In this document: piece after piece, positions 37,728-45,098 of the stretch
How the letters are laid out: the number at the start of each line of letters is the position of its first letter
Position numbering within the stretch: position 1 is the stretch's first letter
Source: Volucribacter psittacicida
Lineage (GTDB): Bacteria; Pseudomonadota; Gammaproteobacteria; Enterobacterales; Pasteurellaceae
Direction: 5' to 3'
Length of the DNA: 64,000 nucleotides
Assembly: GCF_004339025.1 (NCBI RefSeq)
Contig: NZ_SMFT01000003.1
Span: 124,001-188,000, forward strand
Notes under the pieces: model-generated
The model's input: only the letters and a program-made list of their open reading frames with translations
What the model was told of the DNA's origin: nothing
The model's database searches: none
Translations under genes and position numbers: made by a program

Positions 37728-38271
37728 AAACGCCCCCTTTAATCACTAAAGTGCGGTCATTTTTGGCAGAATTTGGCAAGCGTCCTAATAGGATAAGCAC
37801 ATAATCACGGGCTAAATAGACTCTGGCTTGATTTTCGCTTTCCGCTAATATGCGGATTTGTTCGGCTTGGGCTGGGTCATAGTGCTGGCGTGATACGCCT
37901 AAAAATTGGTAAATCATTTCTGCGATATCCTTGTATTGATTATTCAAAGTTACCGCTTGAAAGTTCTCAGGCTCTGGGCGGTAACGTATAACGGGCTGAG
38001 AAACTGCGATACAAGGAACACAGCAAAGGGCGAAACCTTTCCCGCTATACGCTACCATAGAATGACGCCGTTGGCGTGCTTGGGGTGTGCGTATGCTACG
38101 AATAAAAAAACACGCTTTTGGCGTGCTATTCGCCTTGTATAAGTTCGAGTTCTCAGGCTCGGCATTAGATTTTGCTAATGCAGTGCGAATATAATTGAGA
38201 TTTCTATCATTTGTCAATAGGAAAATCCTATTTTGAGCTAAAAATAGCTTGAGATTTTTTATTTTTGACAT
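37720..38271 (-). CDS. Icd/Ash-like host cell division inhibitor family protein
   Basis: A 183-residue protein. The middle (about residues 46-105) has the segment STPKACFFIRSIRTPQARQRR followed by SMVAYSGKGFALCCVPC, SQPVIRYRPEPENFQAV; this matches the Icd-like/Ash family of phages P1 and P4 and of their satellites. In P1, Icd blocks host division; whether this copy does is not known. The first 45 residues look unrelated, and the C-terminal part (YKDIAEMIYQFLGVSRQHYD) is helical. AGGATA precedes the ATG. It contains the island's only uptake sequence (near 37749), close to the 3' end. Confidence 0.7.
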   Translation of the reverse strand: MSKIKNLKLFLAQNRIFLLTNDRNLNYIRTALAKSNAEPENSNLYKANSTPKACFFIRSIRTPQARQRRHSMVAYSGKGFALCCVPCIAVSQPVIRYRPEPENFQAVTLNNQYKDIAEMIYQFLGVSRQHYDPAQAEQIRILAESENQARVYLARDYVLILLGRLPNSAKNDRTLVIKGGVYA

Positions 38272-38331
38272 AAAATTATCCTGAATTATCGTTAATTGTT
38301 ATTAGAGTTAGGCGGGCGAAAGCTCGCTTTT

Positions 38332-38568
38332 TTAATGGGGTTTTGTCAGCTTTTGTTTTATGGCAATATCTTGTTGCCATTGATGATTTTGCTTGACGGG
38401 CTCAAATGTTCCTTTTTGAATATGTTCTAGTTGTACATTGATTTGAGCCTTTATATCGCATTCAGGGCAGTAAGCTCTTGCAAGGGTTAAACAAGCCCCT
38501 GGGCGTTCAGAGGTGCGGATCTTTAAGGCTTTTCCACATTCTGGGCATTTAATCATTAATCCTTTCAT
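38332..38568 (-). CDS. Ogr/Delta-like zinc-finger protein (first copy)
   Basis: A 78-residue protein with IKCPECGKALKIRTSER and, 13 residues on, YCPECDIKAQINVQLEHI: a CxxC-CxxC zinc finger in the layout of Ogr (P2) and Delta (P4) proteins, which activate helper-phage late promoters. ATG at 38568 has AGGGAACAACA ahead and overlaps the AlpA-like stop by 4 bases (ATGA). An in-frame ATG at 38556 would give a family-like start. The match is weaker than that of the 43422 copy. Confidence 0.65.
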   Translation of the reverse strand: MKGLMIKCPECGKALKIRTSERPGACLTLARAYCPECDIKAQINVQLEHIQKGTFEPVKQNHQWQQDIAIKQKLTKPH

Positions 38569-38750
38569 TGTTGTTCCCTGTGATTTGGATTTTTTCTATT
38601 TAACCAAGTTTGCACATCTTCTAATTGCCATAAACTGCGGTTTCCTATTTTAATGGGCTTGGGAAAATCATTATTTTTTACCAGTGCATAGATTTTTGAT
38701 CTTGAGCCAATTTTCATTTGTTGTAATTCATTAATAGTAAGTAATGTCAT
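38565..38750 (-). CDS. AlpA-family transcriptional regulator (first copy)
   Basis: A 61-residue AlpA/excisionase-like winged-helix protein (MTLLTINELQQMKIGSRSKI, then NNDFPKPIKIGNRSLWQLEDVQTWL). In P4-like satellites AlpA-type proteins activate the replication operon and excision and respond to the helper. It is directly upstream of the Ogr/Delta-like gene and downstream of the capsid-like gene. A good AGGAGT site stands ahead (the complement of 38757-38762). Confidence 0.85.
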   Translation of the reverse strand: MTLLTINELQQMKIGSRSKIYALVKNNDFPKPIKIGNRSLWQLEDVQTWLNRKNPNHREQQ

Positions 38751-38798
38751 TGTTTTACTCCTTGAGAAATTGCGTGAAGTTCATCACGCAATACATGA

Positions 38799-39788
38799 TT
38801 AATTTAAGATTACGTTGTTATGATCAATCGCACTGATTAAGCCTAAATCCTCAATAACATAGCCTTGTTCACGATAATAACTGGTGATAATACCTTGTCG
38901 ATCTTCATCATTGCGGATTGAATAACGTCCGCTATTTTCTACGGTATAAATACTAAGATTATTTAGTGTGGTTACACATGCACCTTTAGGCGGAAAGTTT
39001 GGTGGCGTGAATGTTTTTAAACCGCCAAAGGTATTTAATAGATAACGATTATTTAAGGCGGAATGTTCTGCCATCATGCTATTTTCTAAAATCGGGCCAG
39101 GGCTGTGAGCTAATAAATCTATTCCTACGAGAAAGACTAAATCATTCCGTTGTTGATGATGTATATCTAAACGTTGTCTTAAATAGATAGCTAATTTATT
39201 AAGATCAGTAAAATCGGCATCTTCTCCAAAGATTTTTACAGTATCGCCATGTTTTCCTTTGCTTTTAAAGTTTTCTGGTTTCTGCTCTTTTAGTAACGTA
39301 AGCCAACCTTTATTTACATCGGATAAATCTTTTGATGATGTATTTATTGCAACGGTATGCCCATTCCAGCCAATTTGTAACATATCTAATCCGATTTGAT
39401 TAAAAATGATGTTGTCATAAAGCTGTTCAAAATTTTCTTTCATAAACGCAAATTGATCGAATAATTGCCAAGGAATAAGAAAACCACTATCTGTTTCAAC
39501 TAGTTGATAATAATCATTATTAGCTTGTGGAAAAGCGATATTTCTCCCATTCTCTTGTCTTCCTGTTATATAAGGGGCTAGCGTGCCAATAATTTTTTTA
39601 CCTGTTGAAAATGGTACAGGGAATAGATTAATCAATGAAAGAAAAGGACAATGTTGCTGAATGCAATAAGAAAAATTTTTGTGCTGTTCAGCATTAAACG
39701 TAAATACATTACTTTTTCCCGATTGCAGGATTTCACCGTATTTTTTACTTTTTTCATTGATAAGATAATCAAGATCGAATGATTGCAT
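38799..39788 (-). CDS. Phage major capsid protein, P2 GpN family, lone copy in a satellite
   Basis: A 329-residue protein that I align to P2 GpN (357 residues). Matching blocks are the N-terminal helix, LSLINLFPVPFSTGKKIIGTL (P2: TRINIVPVSEMKGEKIG), the RQE, the FDQFAFM...QIGLDMLQIGWNG block (P2: LDFIMAGFNG) and NDLVFLVGIDLLAHS (P2: PDLVVIVGRQLLA). The end aligns too: NLSIYTVENSGRYSI and QGYVIEDLGLISAID (P2: NIDYVVEDYAAG). The start at 39788 has GGAGTAACAATT before it; a longer frame from 39851 begins before the Shine-Dalgarno. The P2 C-terminal tail of about 25 residues is missing. No portal, scaffold or terminase gene accompanies it. It might build or alter small capsids from helper parts, or act as a competitor of the helper's protein. 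Confidence 0.8.
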   Translation of the reverse strand: MQSFDLDYLINEKSKKYGEILQSGKSNVFTFNAEQHKNFSYCIQQHCPFLSLINLFPVPFSTGKKIIGTLAPYITGRQENGRNIAFPQANNDYYQLVETDSGFLIPWQLFDQFAFMKENFEQLYDNIIFNQIGLDMLQIGWNGHTVAINTSSKDLSDVNKGWLTLLKEQKPENFKSKGKHGDTVKIFGEDADFTDLNKLAIYLRQRLDIHHQQRNDLVFLVGIDLLAHSPGPILENSMMAEHSALNNRYLLNTFGGLKTFTPPNFPPKGACVTTLNNLSIYTVENSGRYSIRNDEDRQGIITSYYREQGYVIEDLGLISAIDHNNVILN

Positions 39789-39839
39789 AATTGTTACTCC
39801 ATTGTTGAACTGTTTAAATAAACAAAATTCTGTTTTTTT

Positions 39840-39856
39840 ACGTTTGCCCACGTCCT
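39840..39856. repeat. 17-bp motif inverted relative to 45082-45098
   Basis: TACGTTTGCCCACGTCC here is the reverse complement, with one mismatch, of GGACGTGGGCGAACGTA at 45082-45098. It lies in the 254-bp gap before the capsid-like gene. Its GC content is high for the surroundings. Confidence 0.5.
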
Positions 39857-40005
39857 AAAAAACGCCGTTTTGTTTGCAAGGGGTACTATATGGAGAAATT
39901 TTGATAGGCTTGGCAATAGCAAAAAATAAATCAAAGATATTTTTTATCTTATTGATTTAAAAAAGTATTTTTAGTTTTTTGATTTTGCCTAGAATGGAAT
40001 AGAAA

Positions 40006-40032
40006 AAAGCCTGATCTATTTTAGATCAGGCT
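40006..40032 (-). terminator. Rho-independent terminator after the 352-residue gene
   Basis: On the minus strand AGCCTGATCTA pairs with TAGATCAGGCT around AAA, then TTTTTTCT. It lies 11 bp past the stop and separates the two halves of the island. Confidence 0.9.
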
Positions 40033-40042
40033 GATTATTGAT

Positions 40043-41101
40043 TTACTGGTTAGCTTGTTCTTCAAGCTCTTTAGCGATTTTCTTTAAGGTGCGGCTATAA
40101 GTGCTAACATTTCTGATACTGTCATGATCTTCTGTATTTTCTTCTAGGTATTGAATTATTGATTTACTTAAACCATGATAATTTATTCCACGCCGTCCCC
40201 AATATTTGAATTTTTTATCTCTTTTATCCAATGCTAATATAAGCCCTTGTATTAAGGTTTCTTGGGTTTTTATAATGCGGTCTTTGGCATCATTTAAAGA
40301 CGTTGAATTGTTATCTATAATAACATTATTATCTTCTGTTAAAATACTAAAATCACAAATAGCCTCTCTGTGTTGATATATTGCAAATATATAATCAATA
40401 TCCTCTTTATTAATATAAATATTATTCATTATGTCTGTGAATATGTTCTTATTATAATTTGTTTCTATAATTATATCTATTGATGCCTCTAAATTTTCTT
40501 CTAACATTTCTCTAGAAGAAAACCCCATAAGATATATATATTCTAGACGAAATTGATTTTTATATTTATTTATAATAGGAAATTCATTATTTCTTACGTT
40601 TGATAAAAACAAAGGGAATATATTATTTAGATAATAATCCACGTCTTCTAATATAGGGGGATTTACTCTAAAATATCCCTCAAATGATTTTATATTATTT
40701 AAACGATAATGTAGTTCACATTTATCTTTCAGTTTTAATTTTGATGTATAATGAACATCTGCCTTGATATTGAATGAGTTATCTTCTAAGCAATCTACTT
40801 GTGATACTTCTAGATCACTCTCTTCATAGTTGTCAAAGAAATTATATGTATATAACCCACCTTCAAAATAACGGTATTTTAGTTTTATATCAGCTAGATA
40901 TTTAGGTATGTTATATATCTTATTCTTAGTGAAGAATAATTTGTTTTTCTCATATATTATATAAGTATATAAATTAATCTTCTTATTAATAAACAATACC
41001 AAAATATCTTTAATATTTATTTCTCCATTTTTCTCTTTTTTATATAAAGATATTAGATCTTTGATAGAAAGGAAATATTGATTTTGTTCATTGAGCCTCA
41101 T
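40043..41101 (-). CDS. Unknown island protein with HTH-like ends
   Basis: A 352-residue protein of unknown function and extreme AT content (many Lys, Asn, Ile, Tyr). The start MRLNEQNQYFLSIKDLISLYKK and following ILVLFINKKINLYTYIIY resemble N-termini of accessory proteins annotated only as hypothetical, with a merR-like LSIKDL segment. The last 75 residues (DRIIKTQETLIQGLILALDK..., STYSRTLKKIAKELEE) match a C-terminal module shared by many accessory proteins of mobile elements. It is a separate transcription unit: a hairpin follows, and 135 bp of gap precedes it. It could be cargo, for example phage defence; I have no evidence for that. Confidence 0.55.
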   Translation of the reverse strand: MRLNEQNQYFLSIKDLISLYKKEKNGEINIKDILVLFINKKINLYTYIIYEKNKLFFTKNKIYNIPKYLADIKLKYRYFEGGLYTYNFFDNYEESDLEVSQVDCLEDNSFNIKADVHYTSKLKLKDKCELHYRLNNIKSFEGYFRVNPPILEDVDYYLNNIFPLFLSNVRNNEFPIINKYKNQFRLEYIYLMGFSSREMLEENLEASIDIIIETNYNKNIFTDIMNNIYINKEDIDYIFAIYQHREAICDFSILTEDNNVIIDNNSTSLNDAKDRIIKTQETLIQGLILALDKRDKKFKYWGRRGINYHGLSKSIIQYLEENTEDHDSIRNVSTYSRTLKKIAKELEEQANQ

Positions 41102-41236
41102 AGCTAAAACCTGTTTATCTATCCAGTTTATTGGGTAGTATACTATATATTTTTATAGTATCAAGTGGTTTAGTATAGTCTAACCAAGTAAATTTCAGGG
41201 AGTAAAAAAGCCACAGGAATGTGGCTAATGATTGAA

Positions 41237-41893
41237 TTATGGCTTTGCTATCGTAGCTTGTAGTTGTTGTATTCTTTCTTGTCTATCAAAAAGTGTAATG
41301 TAGGGAATATCAAATGCCTTTTGATAGCCAATAATATCAAGCTCTGTTAAATCAACATCACTAAGCTGGCTTTTGAGGTAGGAAGAAAGATAATCTAAAA
41401 AGCATACTTTATCGTTAGTGGCTTGCTCTGAATTTATAAATAGCTTGTGTAATAAATTTATACTATGAATAACTTGCGGGCTAAAAACAAGTGGCATAGC
41501 TTTTTCACTTAGATAATTAAATAATTTCTTATATTCAATAGATAAGGCTTGTTCTTTGTCTTTATATTCAGTAATCAATAGCAATTCAATTTCTGCATTG
41601 GCTTTGTTTATTGCTTTTTGTAATAAAGTAATCTTTCTGTTATTGGAATTAATTTCATCTGAATATTTATCAATATCAGTAAAATCAATATCGCCATCTA
41701 TATTTAAGCCGTCTATTTTATTTTCTAAGCTATCGTTTTCTTGTATAAGTGCCTCAATGAGTTTTTTATTTCTTGCTATGTTAGCTTGTTTTTCAAGTAG
41801 CTTATTTTGGATTGAATTAAAATCGTTTTGGATAATATTTATTCTGTTTTTTAATTCAATGGTTTTGTTATCTTGTTTTAATGTGTCAATCAT
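41237..41893 (-). CDS. Coiled-coil island protein, unknown function
   Basis: A 218-residue protein. Residues 1-120 are a long coiled coil (heptads rich in Leu, Ile, Lys, Glu, Asn: LKNRINIIQNDFNSIQNKLL and on), with a break near DGDIDFTDIDKYSD. The C-terminal half is helical and includes DVDLTELDIIGYQKAFDIPY. No motif identifies it. It has the size and form of capsid-scaffold-like satellite proteins such as P4 Sid, but I see no sequence match. It is 17 bp downstream of a 61-residue gene. Confidence 0.55.
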   Translation of the reverse strand: MIDTLKQDNKTIELKNRINIIQNDFNSIQNKLLEKQANIARNKKLIEALIQENDSLENKIDGLNIDGDIDFTDIDKYSDEINSNNRKITLLQKAINKANAEIELLLITEYKDKEQALSIEYKKLFNYLSEKAMPLVFSPQVIHSINLLHKLFINSEQATNDKVCFLDYLSSYLKSQLSDVDLTELDIIGYQKAFDIPYITLFDRQERIQQLQATIAKP

Positions 41894-41910
41894 AATATAT
41901 CCTTACCAGT

Positions 41911-42096
41911 CTAAATGTTAAATAGTTTTGCTATTTCTCTCTCTACCTTATTTCTAATAGAATAAAGTTGATAATTCAATAGGTCTTTTTGTTGTTCATT
42001 TTTCAATGTGTCGTTAATGAATTCTATACTTTTATCTATATCATCTCGTATTGCAACAAGATCTTGAAATAACTTATTATTCTCTACTAAGCTCAT
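41911..42096 (-). CDS. Small helical island protein, unknown
   Basis: A 61-residue helical, charged protein (MSLVENNKLFQDLVAIRDDIDK...REIAKLFNI). The ATG at 42096 is chosen because GGGAGAATAAAG stands ahead; the frame is open further upstream. It overlaps the end of the second AlpA-like gene by 20 bp. No family recognised. Confidence 0.5.
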   Translation of the reverse strand: MSLVENNKLFQDLVAIRDDIDKSIEFINDTLKNEQQKDLLNYQLYSIRNKVEREIAKLFNI

Positions 42097-42310
42097 CTTT
42101 ATTCTCCCTGTTTTTAATTTTATTATTAATCCAGTTGTCAATTTCACTTTCTAACCAAGCTACACTTTTAGCATAAAGTGGAATACTTTTTGGAAATTTA
42201 TTTTGTTTCATATAATTATAGATTGTTGCCTTGCTTAATCCTGTACGCTCTATAACTTCATTAAGCCTAATAAATTTTTCTTTTTTATGAGTTTGTTTAT
42301 AGTTGCTCAT
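42077..42310 (-). CDS. AlpA-family transcriptional regulator (second copy)
   Basis: A 77-residue winged-helix protein: FIRLNEVIERTGLSKATIYNY, then NKFPKSIPLYAKSVAWLESEIDNWI, followed by a basic tail. It is clearly AlpA-like but only distantly similar to the 38565 copy, so the two are not a recent duplication. Its start overlaps the end of the GpS-like gene by 14 bp. It is placed to control the right half of the island. Confidence 0.8.
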   Translation of the reverse strand: MSNYKQTHKKEKFIRLNEVIERTGLSKATIYNYMKQNKFPKSIPLYAKSVAWLESEIDNWINNKIKNRENKDELSRE

Positions 42311-42989
42311 TTAATATTTCCTCAATAATAGCGTGCATAATTGCCGCACTTACTTCCCCGCTTTCATCTAAAAAAGGTCTTTTAGTTGTTTTTATAATCC
42401 ATTCTTTTAAGCGTTTTCCCTCCCCTTTTGTTGTCATTTTACGAATAATTACACCAGCTTGATCCACAGTTAGCTTATTTTGTATCTCTTTTAATGTAGG
42501 TTTTCTCCATCTTACTTTTCCTGATCTATATTTTTTCACGAATATTTTATAGCCTAGATCTCTAAGTTTTCTGGCTTGTCTTTTAGTACAAGGTTCTTTA
42601 CCCTCTTTACTACCTCCTTTAAATTTGCCAGCTTTAAAATGATGATCTAAACCGTATTGATGTTCTGCCGCAATCCTGCCTGTAATCTCGTTTCTATAAA
42701 ATAGTTTTCCACTTGCATTTAAAATCCCTGCCTCTCCTTTACTATTGAGCAAACGAGCAAGTTTTCTAAGCATTTTGGCATTTCCTGTTTTTCTTGGTTT
42801 CCAAGGTTTACCATCGGGAGAACGCTGGTTAGTGGTATTTTTTACCGTTTCACGTTTAAATTCCCTTAACGTATTAATAATGATCTGTTTCTTTAATTTT
42901 TTAGGTAATGATAGTAATTCAAAATCTTTTTTAATTTCTTCTATTGATTGGCTTGATAAGCCCATTTTTAAATAATTTGCTCTTTTCAT
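42297..42989 (-). CDS. Phage virion morphogenesis / tail completion protein (P2 GpS-like)
   Basis: A 230-residue basic protein. Blocks typical of the GpS/virion morphogenesis family are SIEEIKKDFELLSLPKKLKK, RSPDGKPWKPRKTGNAKMLRKLARLL, ITGRIAAEHQYGLDHHFKAG, LTVDQAGVIIRKMTTKG and the final RPFLDES. In P2-like phages it is needed to finish tails. It is longer than P2 GpS (about 150 residues) and resembles the longer version in Pasteurellaceae HP1-like or Mu-like prophages. No other tail genes lie in the island. AAGGGCAATA precedes the ATG. It is the first gene of a minus-strand unit. Confidence 0.75.
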   Translation of the reverse strand: MKRANYLKMGLSSQSIEEIKKDFELLSLPKKLKKQIIINTLREFKRETVKNTTNQRSPDGKPWKPRKTGNAKMLRKLARLLNSKGEAGILNASGKLFYRNEITGRIAAEHQYGLDHHFKAGKFKGGSKEGKEPCTKRQARKLRDLGYKIFVKKYRSGKVRWRKPTLKEIQNKLTVDQAGVIIRKMTTKGEGKRLKEWIIKTTKRPFLDESGEVSAAIMHAIIEEILNEQL

Positions 42990-43421
42990 TATTGCCCTTT
43001 TGACTTTATAGCGTTTATAAAAACCTTAATAAACTAATTAAGACAATATAATAATAGGGGGATTTTTAGGGGAAAAATATTGTATTTTGTTGTGATATTG
43101 ATTATCACAATACAAAATTAATGGATTTATCTTATTGATTTGACAAGTAAAATTTTCACGTAAAACTTCACGTCACGAAAAATTCACTCCCTCCCCCGCG
43201 CAATTTTTGAAAAATTTTGCTGATTTTTCAGTTAAATTTCATTTATAATTTTAACTTAACTATTTGATTTATAAGACTAAATAATCAATTAATAAAATTT
43301 TCTTAACTGAAATTTTTTCAGTTAATTTCAGTGTTTTTCAGTTAAGAAAAATGATATAGTATTATGAATTTTACTTAACCTATTGATTTTAAATAGAATA
43401 ATAAGTTTTACGTGAGAAAAT
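42990..43421. promoter_or_regulatory. Divergent control region of the island with palindromes
   Basis: A 432-bp non-coding region between the GpS-like gene (minus) and the second Ogr/Delta-like gene (plus). TTTTCAGTTAA occurs directly at 43225-43235, 43315-43325 and 43335-43345, and inverted at 43303-43312; the inverted and next direct copy form a 23-bp perfect palindrome (43303-43325). GTTTTACGTGA-type motifs flank: TCACGTAAAAC (43156-43166) and GTTTTACGTGA (43405-43415). This looks like an operator region for a repressor or activator not obvious in the island; AlpA or Ogr-like proteins are candidates. Confidence 0.6.
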
Positions 43422-43682
43422 ATGATAAAAATTGAATGTAATGTGTGTGGTTCTAAAGCAATAATTACCCGCACAGAAAGAATGACAGAAGACCATAGCT
43501 ATAGTAGGTTATATTGTTCTTGTAAAAATAAAGCCTGTAACCATAGATTTGTGATGAATTTAGAATTTAGCCATTCAATCAACACTGGCTTATTAGAAAA
43601 AGATAAACTTATTATAGCCCTTATTGAGCGTTTATCTGAAAATGAAAAGAAAGCCTTATTAAATAGTTTACAGAATGGCTAA
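43422..43682 (+). CDS. Ogr/Delta-like zinc-finger transcription activator (second copy)
   Basis: An 86-residue protein, the only plus-strand gene of the island. IECNVCGSKAIITRTERMTED, then LYCSCKNKACNHRFVMNLEFSHSI gives the CxxC...CxxxxC finger of P2 Ogr and P4 Delta (P2: CPLCQHAAHARTSRYITD, YHQCQNVNCSATFITYES). Such proteins let a satellite switch on the helper's late genes. The C-terminal 35 residues are helical. It ends 9 bp before the convergent integrase stop. Confidence 0.82.
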   Translation: MIKIECNVCGSKAIITRTERMTEDHSYSRLYCSCKNKACNHRFVMNLEFSHSINTGLLEKDKLIIALIERLSENEKKALLNSLQNG

Positions 43683-43691
43683 AAAATAAAT

Positions 43692-44900
43692 TTAGGCTGT
43701 TATTGCTTTTATTTTACATTTCTCAACAAAATCGCCCCATGTTTGCATAATGGTTACTCTTGATTTCCATTTTTTGGATTTATCATAAGCGGCTCTTACT
43801 TTTCCTCTATTTTCATGTGCTAAGCATAATTCTATTGCTTCGGAAGAAAATATATCTAGATCGTGTAAATAAGTGCTTGCTATGGCTCTTAAACCATGAG
43901 CAACTAATAAGCCTTTAAATCCCATTCGTTTTAATGCAACATTCGCCGCTTGGCTACTCATATGATGGGTATAAGGTGCGGAATAAGTACAGAAAACATA
44001 TTTTCTATTTCCACTATATTGTTTCATCTGTTCTAAAATAGAAATAGCCTGTTTAGAAAGAGGAACAGAATGAGGACGTTTACCTCCTTTCATTTTATCG
44101 GCAGGTAAATTAAGGGCTTTACGCTTAAAATCAATTTCGCTCCATTCTACCTTAACGGCTTCTGAAGAACGTAACATTGTTAATAATTGCCATTCAATTA
44201 AAAGGGCGGTCGGTTTCTGAATATTTGCTTTATTTAAAACCTGAAATAAATAGGGAAGTTCATCAGGTTTTATTGTGGGCTGATTTTTTGTTTGAATATA
44301 ATTAAATTCATCATGAACCTTTTTAAATGGATTTTTACTAATTAAATCTTCATCTTCAGCTAATTGGAAAATTTGGTTAAGGGCAATATTAATTTTATAG
44401 AGTGTATTTGAATGCTTTAACGGCTCAATAGCGGGATAAATTGTTTTAATAGATACATCTTTAATATTTAAGTTTCCTACAATGGGCAATATATGTAATT
44501 CAATTCTTCTAAAGGCTTCATTAATAGTTACCTTTTTTAATTTACCTTGCATTAAGCGTTTATCACGCCATTTTATCGCCATTTCTTCTAGTGTGATTTC
44601 TTTCTCAAGTAAATATTTCTCAAGGTTTTTTCTGTAATTGGCAGGATCAATGTTTTGTAACAATAATCCTCGATAATCTTGAGCGATTTCTCTTGCTGTA
44701 GCCAAAGATAAATCAGGATAAGCACCTAAACAAACCTTTTTACGGCTAAGCCCATATTTGTAGGAAAAATACCATGTTTTAGAACCAGTTGGATTTATTC
44801 GTAGCCATAAGCCTTTACCATCTGATTTTATATATTCTTTTGCTTGCGGCTTTAAGTTGTTAATCGTTGTATTTGTTAAGGGTTTTACAATTCTACTCAT
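43692..44900 (-). CDS. P4-type tyrosine site-specific integrase
   Basis: A 402-residue tyrosine recombinase of the P4 class. The N-terminal DUF4102 arm-binding domain (about 1-95: PLTNTTINNLKPQAKEYIKSDGKGLWLRI) is followed by a SAM-like core-binding domain and the catalytic domain. Catalytic residues are Arg in LLTMLRSSEAVKVEW (about 242), Lys in KMKGGKRPHSVPLS, His-x-x-Arg in VAHGLRAIAS (about 333), His in LAHENRGKVRAAYD, and the nucleophile Tyr in AAYD (about 370). It is complete. It lies 212 bp from the tRNA-Ser target and points away from it. Confidence 0.94.
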   Translation of the reverse strand: MSRIVKPLTNTTINNLKPQAKEYIKSDGKGLWLRINPTGSKTWYFSYKYGLSRKKVCLGAYPDLSLATAREIAQDYRGLLLQNIDPANYRKNLEKYLLEKEITLEEMAIKWRDKRLMQGKLKKVTINEAFRRIELHILPIVGNLNIKDVSIKTIYPAIEPLKHSNTLYKINIALNQIFQLAEDEDLISKNPFKKVHDEFNYIQTKNQPTIKPDELPYLFQVLNKANIQKPTALLIEWQLLTMLRSSEAVKVEWSEIDFKRKALNLPADKMKGGKRPHSVPLSKQAISILEQMKQYSGNRKYVFCTYSAPYTHHMSSQAANVALKRMGFKGLLVAHGLRAIASTYLHDLDIFSSEAIELCLAHENRGKVRAAYDKSKKWKSRVTIMQTWGDFVEKCKIKAITA

Positions 44901-44935
44901 ATACTAAACCTTATGGAAAATAAAGTTATTTCGGT

Positions 44936-44993
44936 ATTTTAGCTCCCTGAAAAAATGGGATAACTCTTTAGGGAGCTATTCGGGGAGCTAAAA
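44936..44993. repeat. Candidate integrase arm-site repeats, right
   Basis: ATTTTAGCTCCCT (44936-44948, inverted), then TAGGGAGCTAT and GGGGAGCTAAAA in tandem (44969-44993). The tandem pair matches 34321-34345. They lie between the integrase start and the attachment site, where arm sites are expected. Confidence 0.6.
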
Positions 44994-45081
44994 CAGTTGG
45001 ATACAAGCAAACAAAGAAAAACAGAGAAATACAAACAAGGACAATAAACCGTTGTTTCTATTGTATTTTTAGGGTGTTTTT

Positions 45082-45098
45082 GGACGTGGGCGAACGTA
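45082..45098. repeat. 17-bp motif inverted relative to 39840-39856
   Basis: GGACGTGGGCGAACGTA; one mismatch to the reverse complement of 39840-39856. It lies 14 bp from the right attachment site. Confidence 0.5.

Noticed and set aside
37906-38142. Plus-strand gene inside the Icd/Ash-like gene
   Set aside because: It lies wholly within a recognised minus-strand gene and shows no motif.
40043-41893. Toxin-antitoxin or restriction system
   Set aside because: Neither the 352-residue nor the 218-residue protein shows nuclease, methylase, kinase or toxin motifs that I can point to.
41556-41921. Plus-strand gene rich in Ser, Phe and Leu
   Set aside because: It is antisense to the coiled-coil gene; the hydrophobic look comes from reading Lys/Asn/Glu-rich codons backwards.
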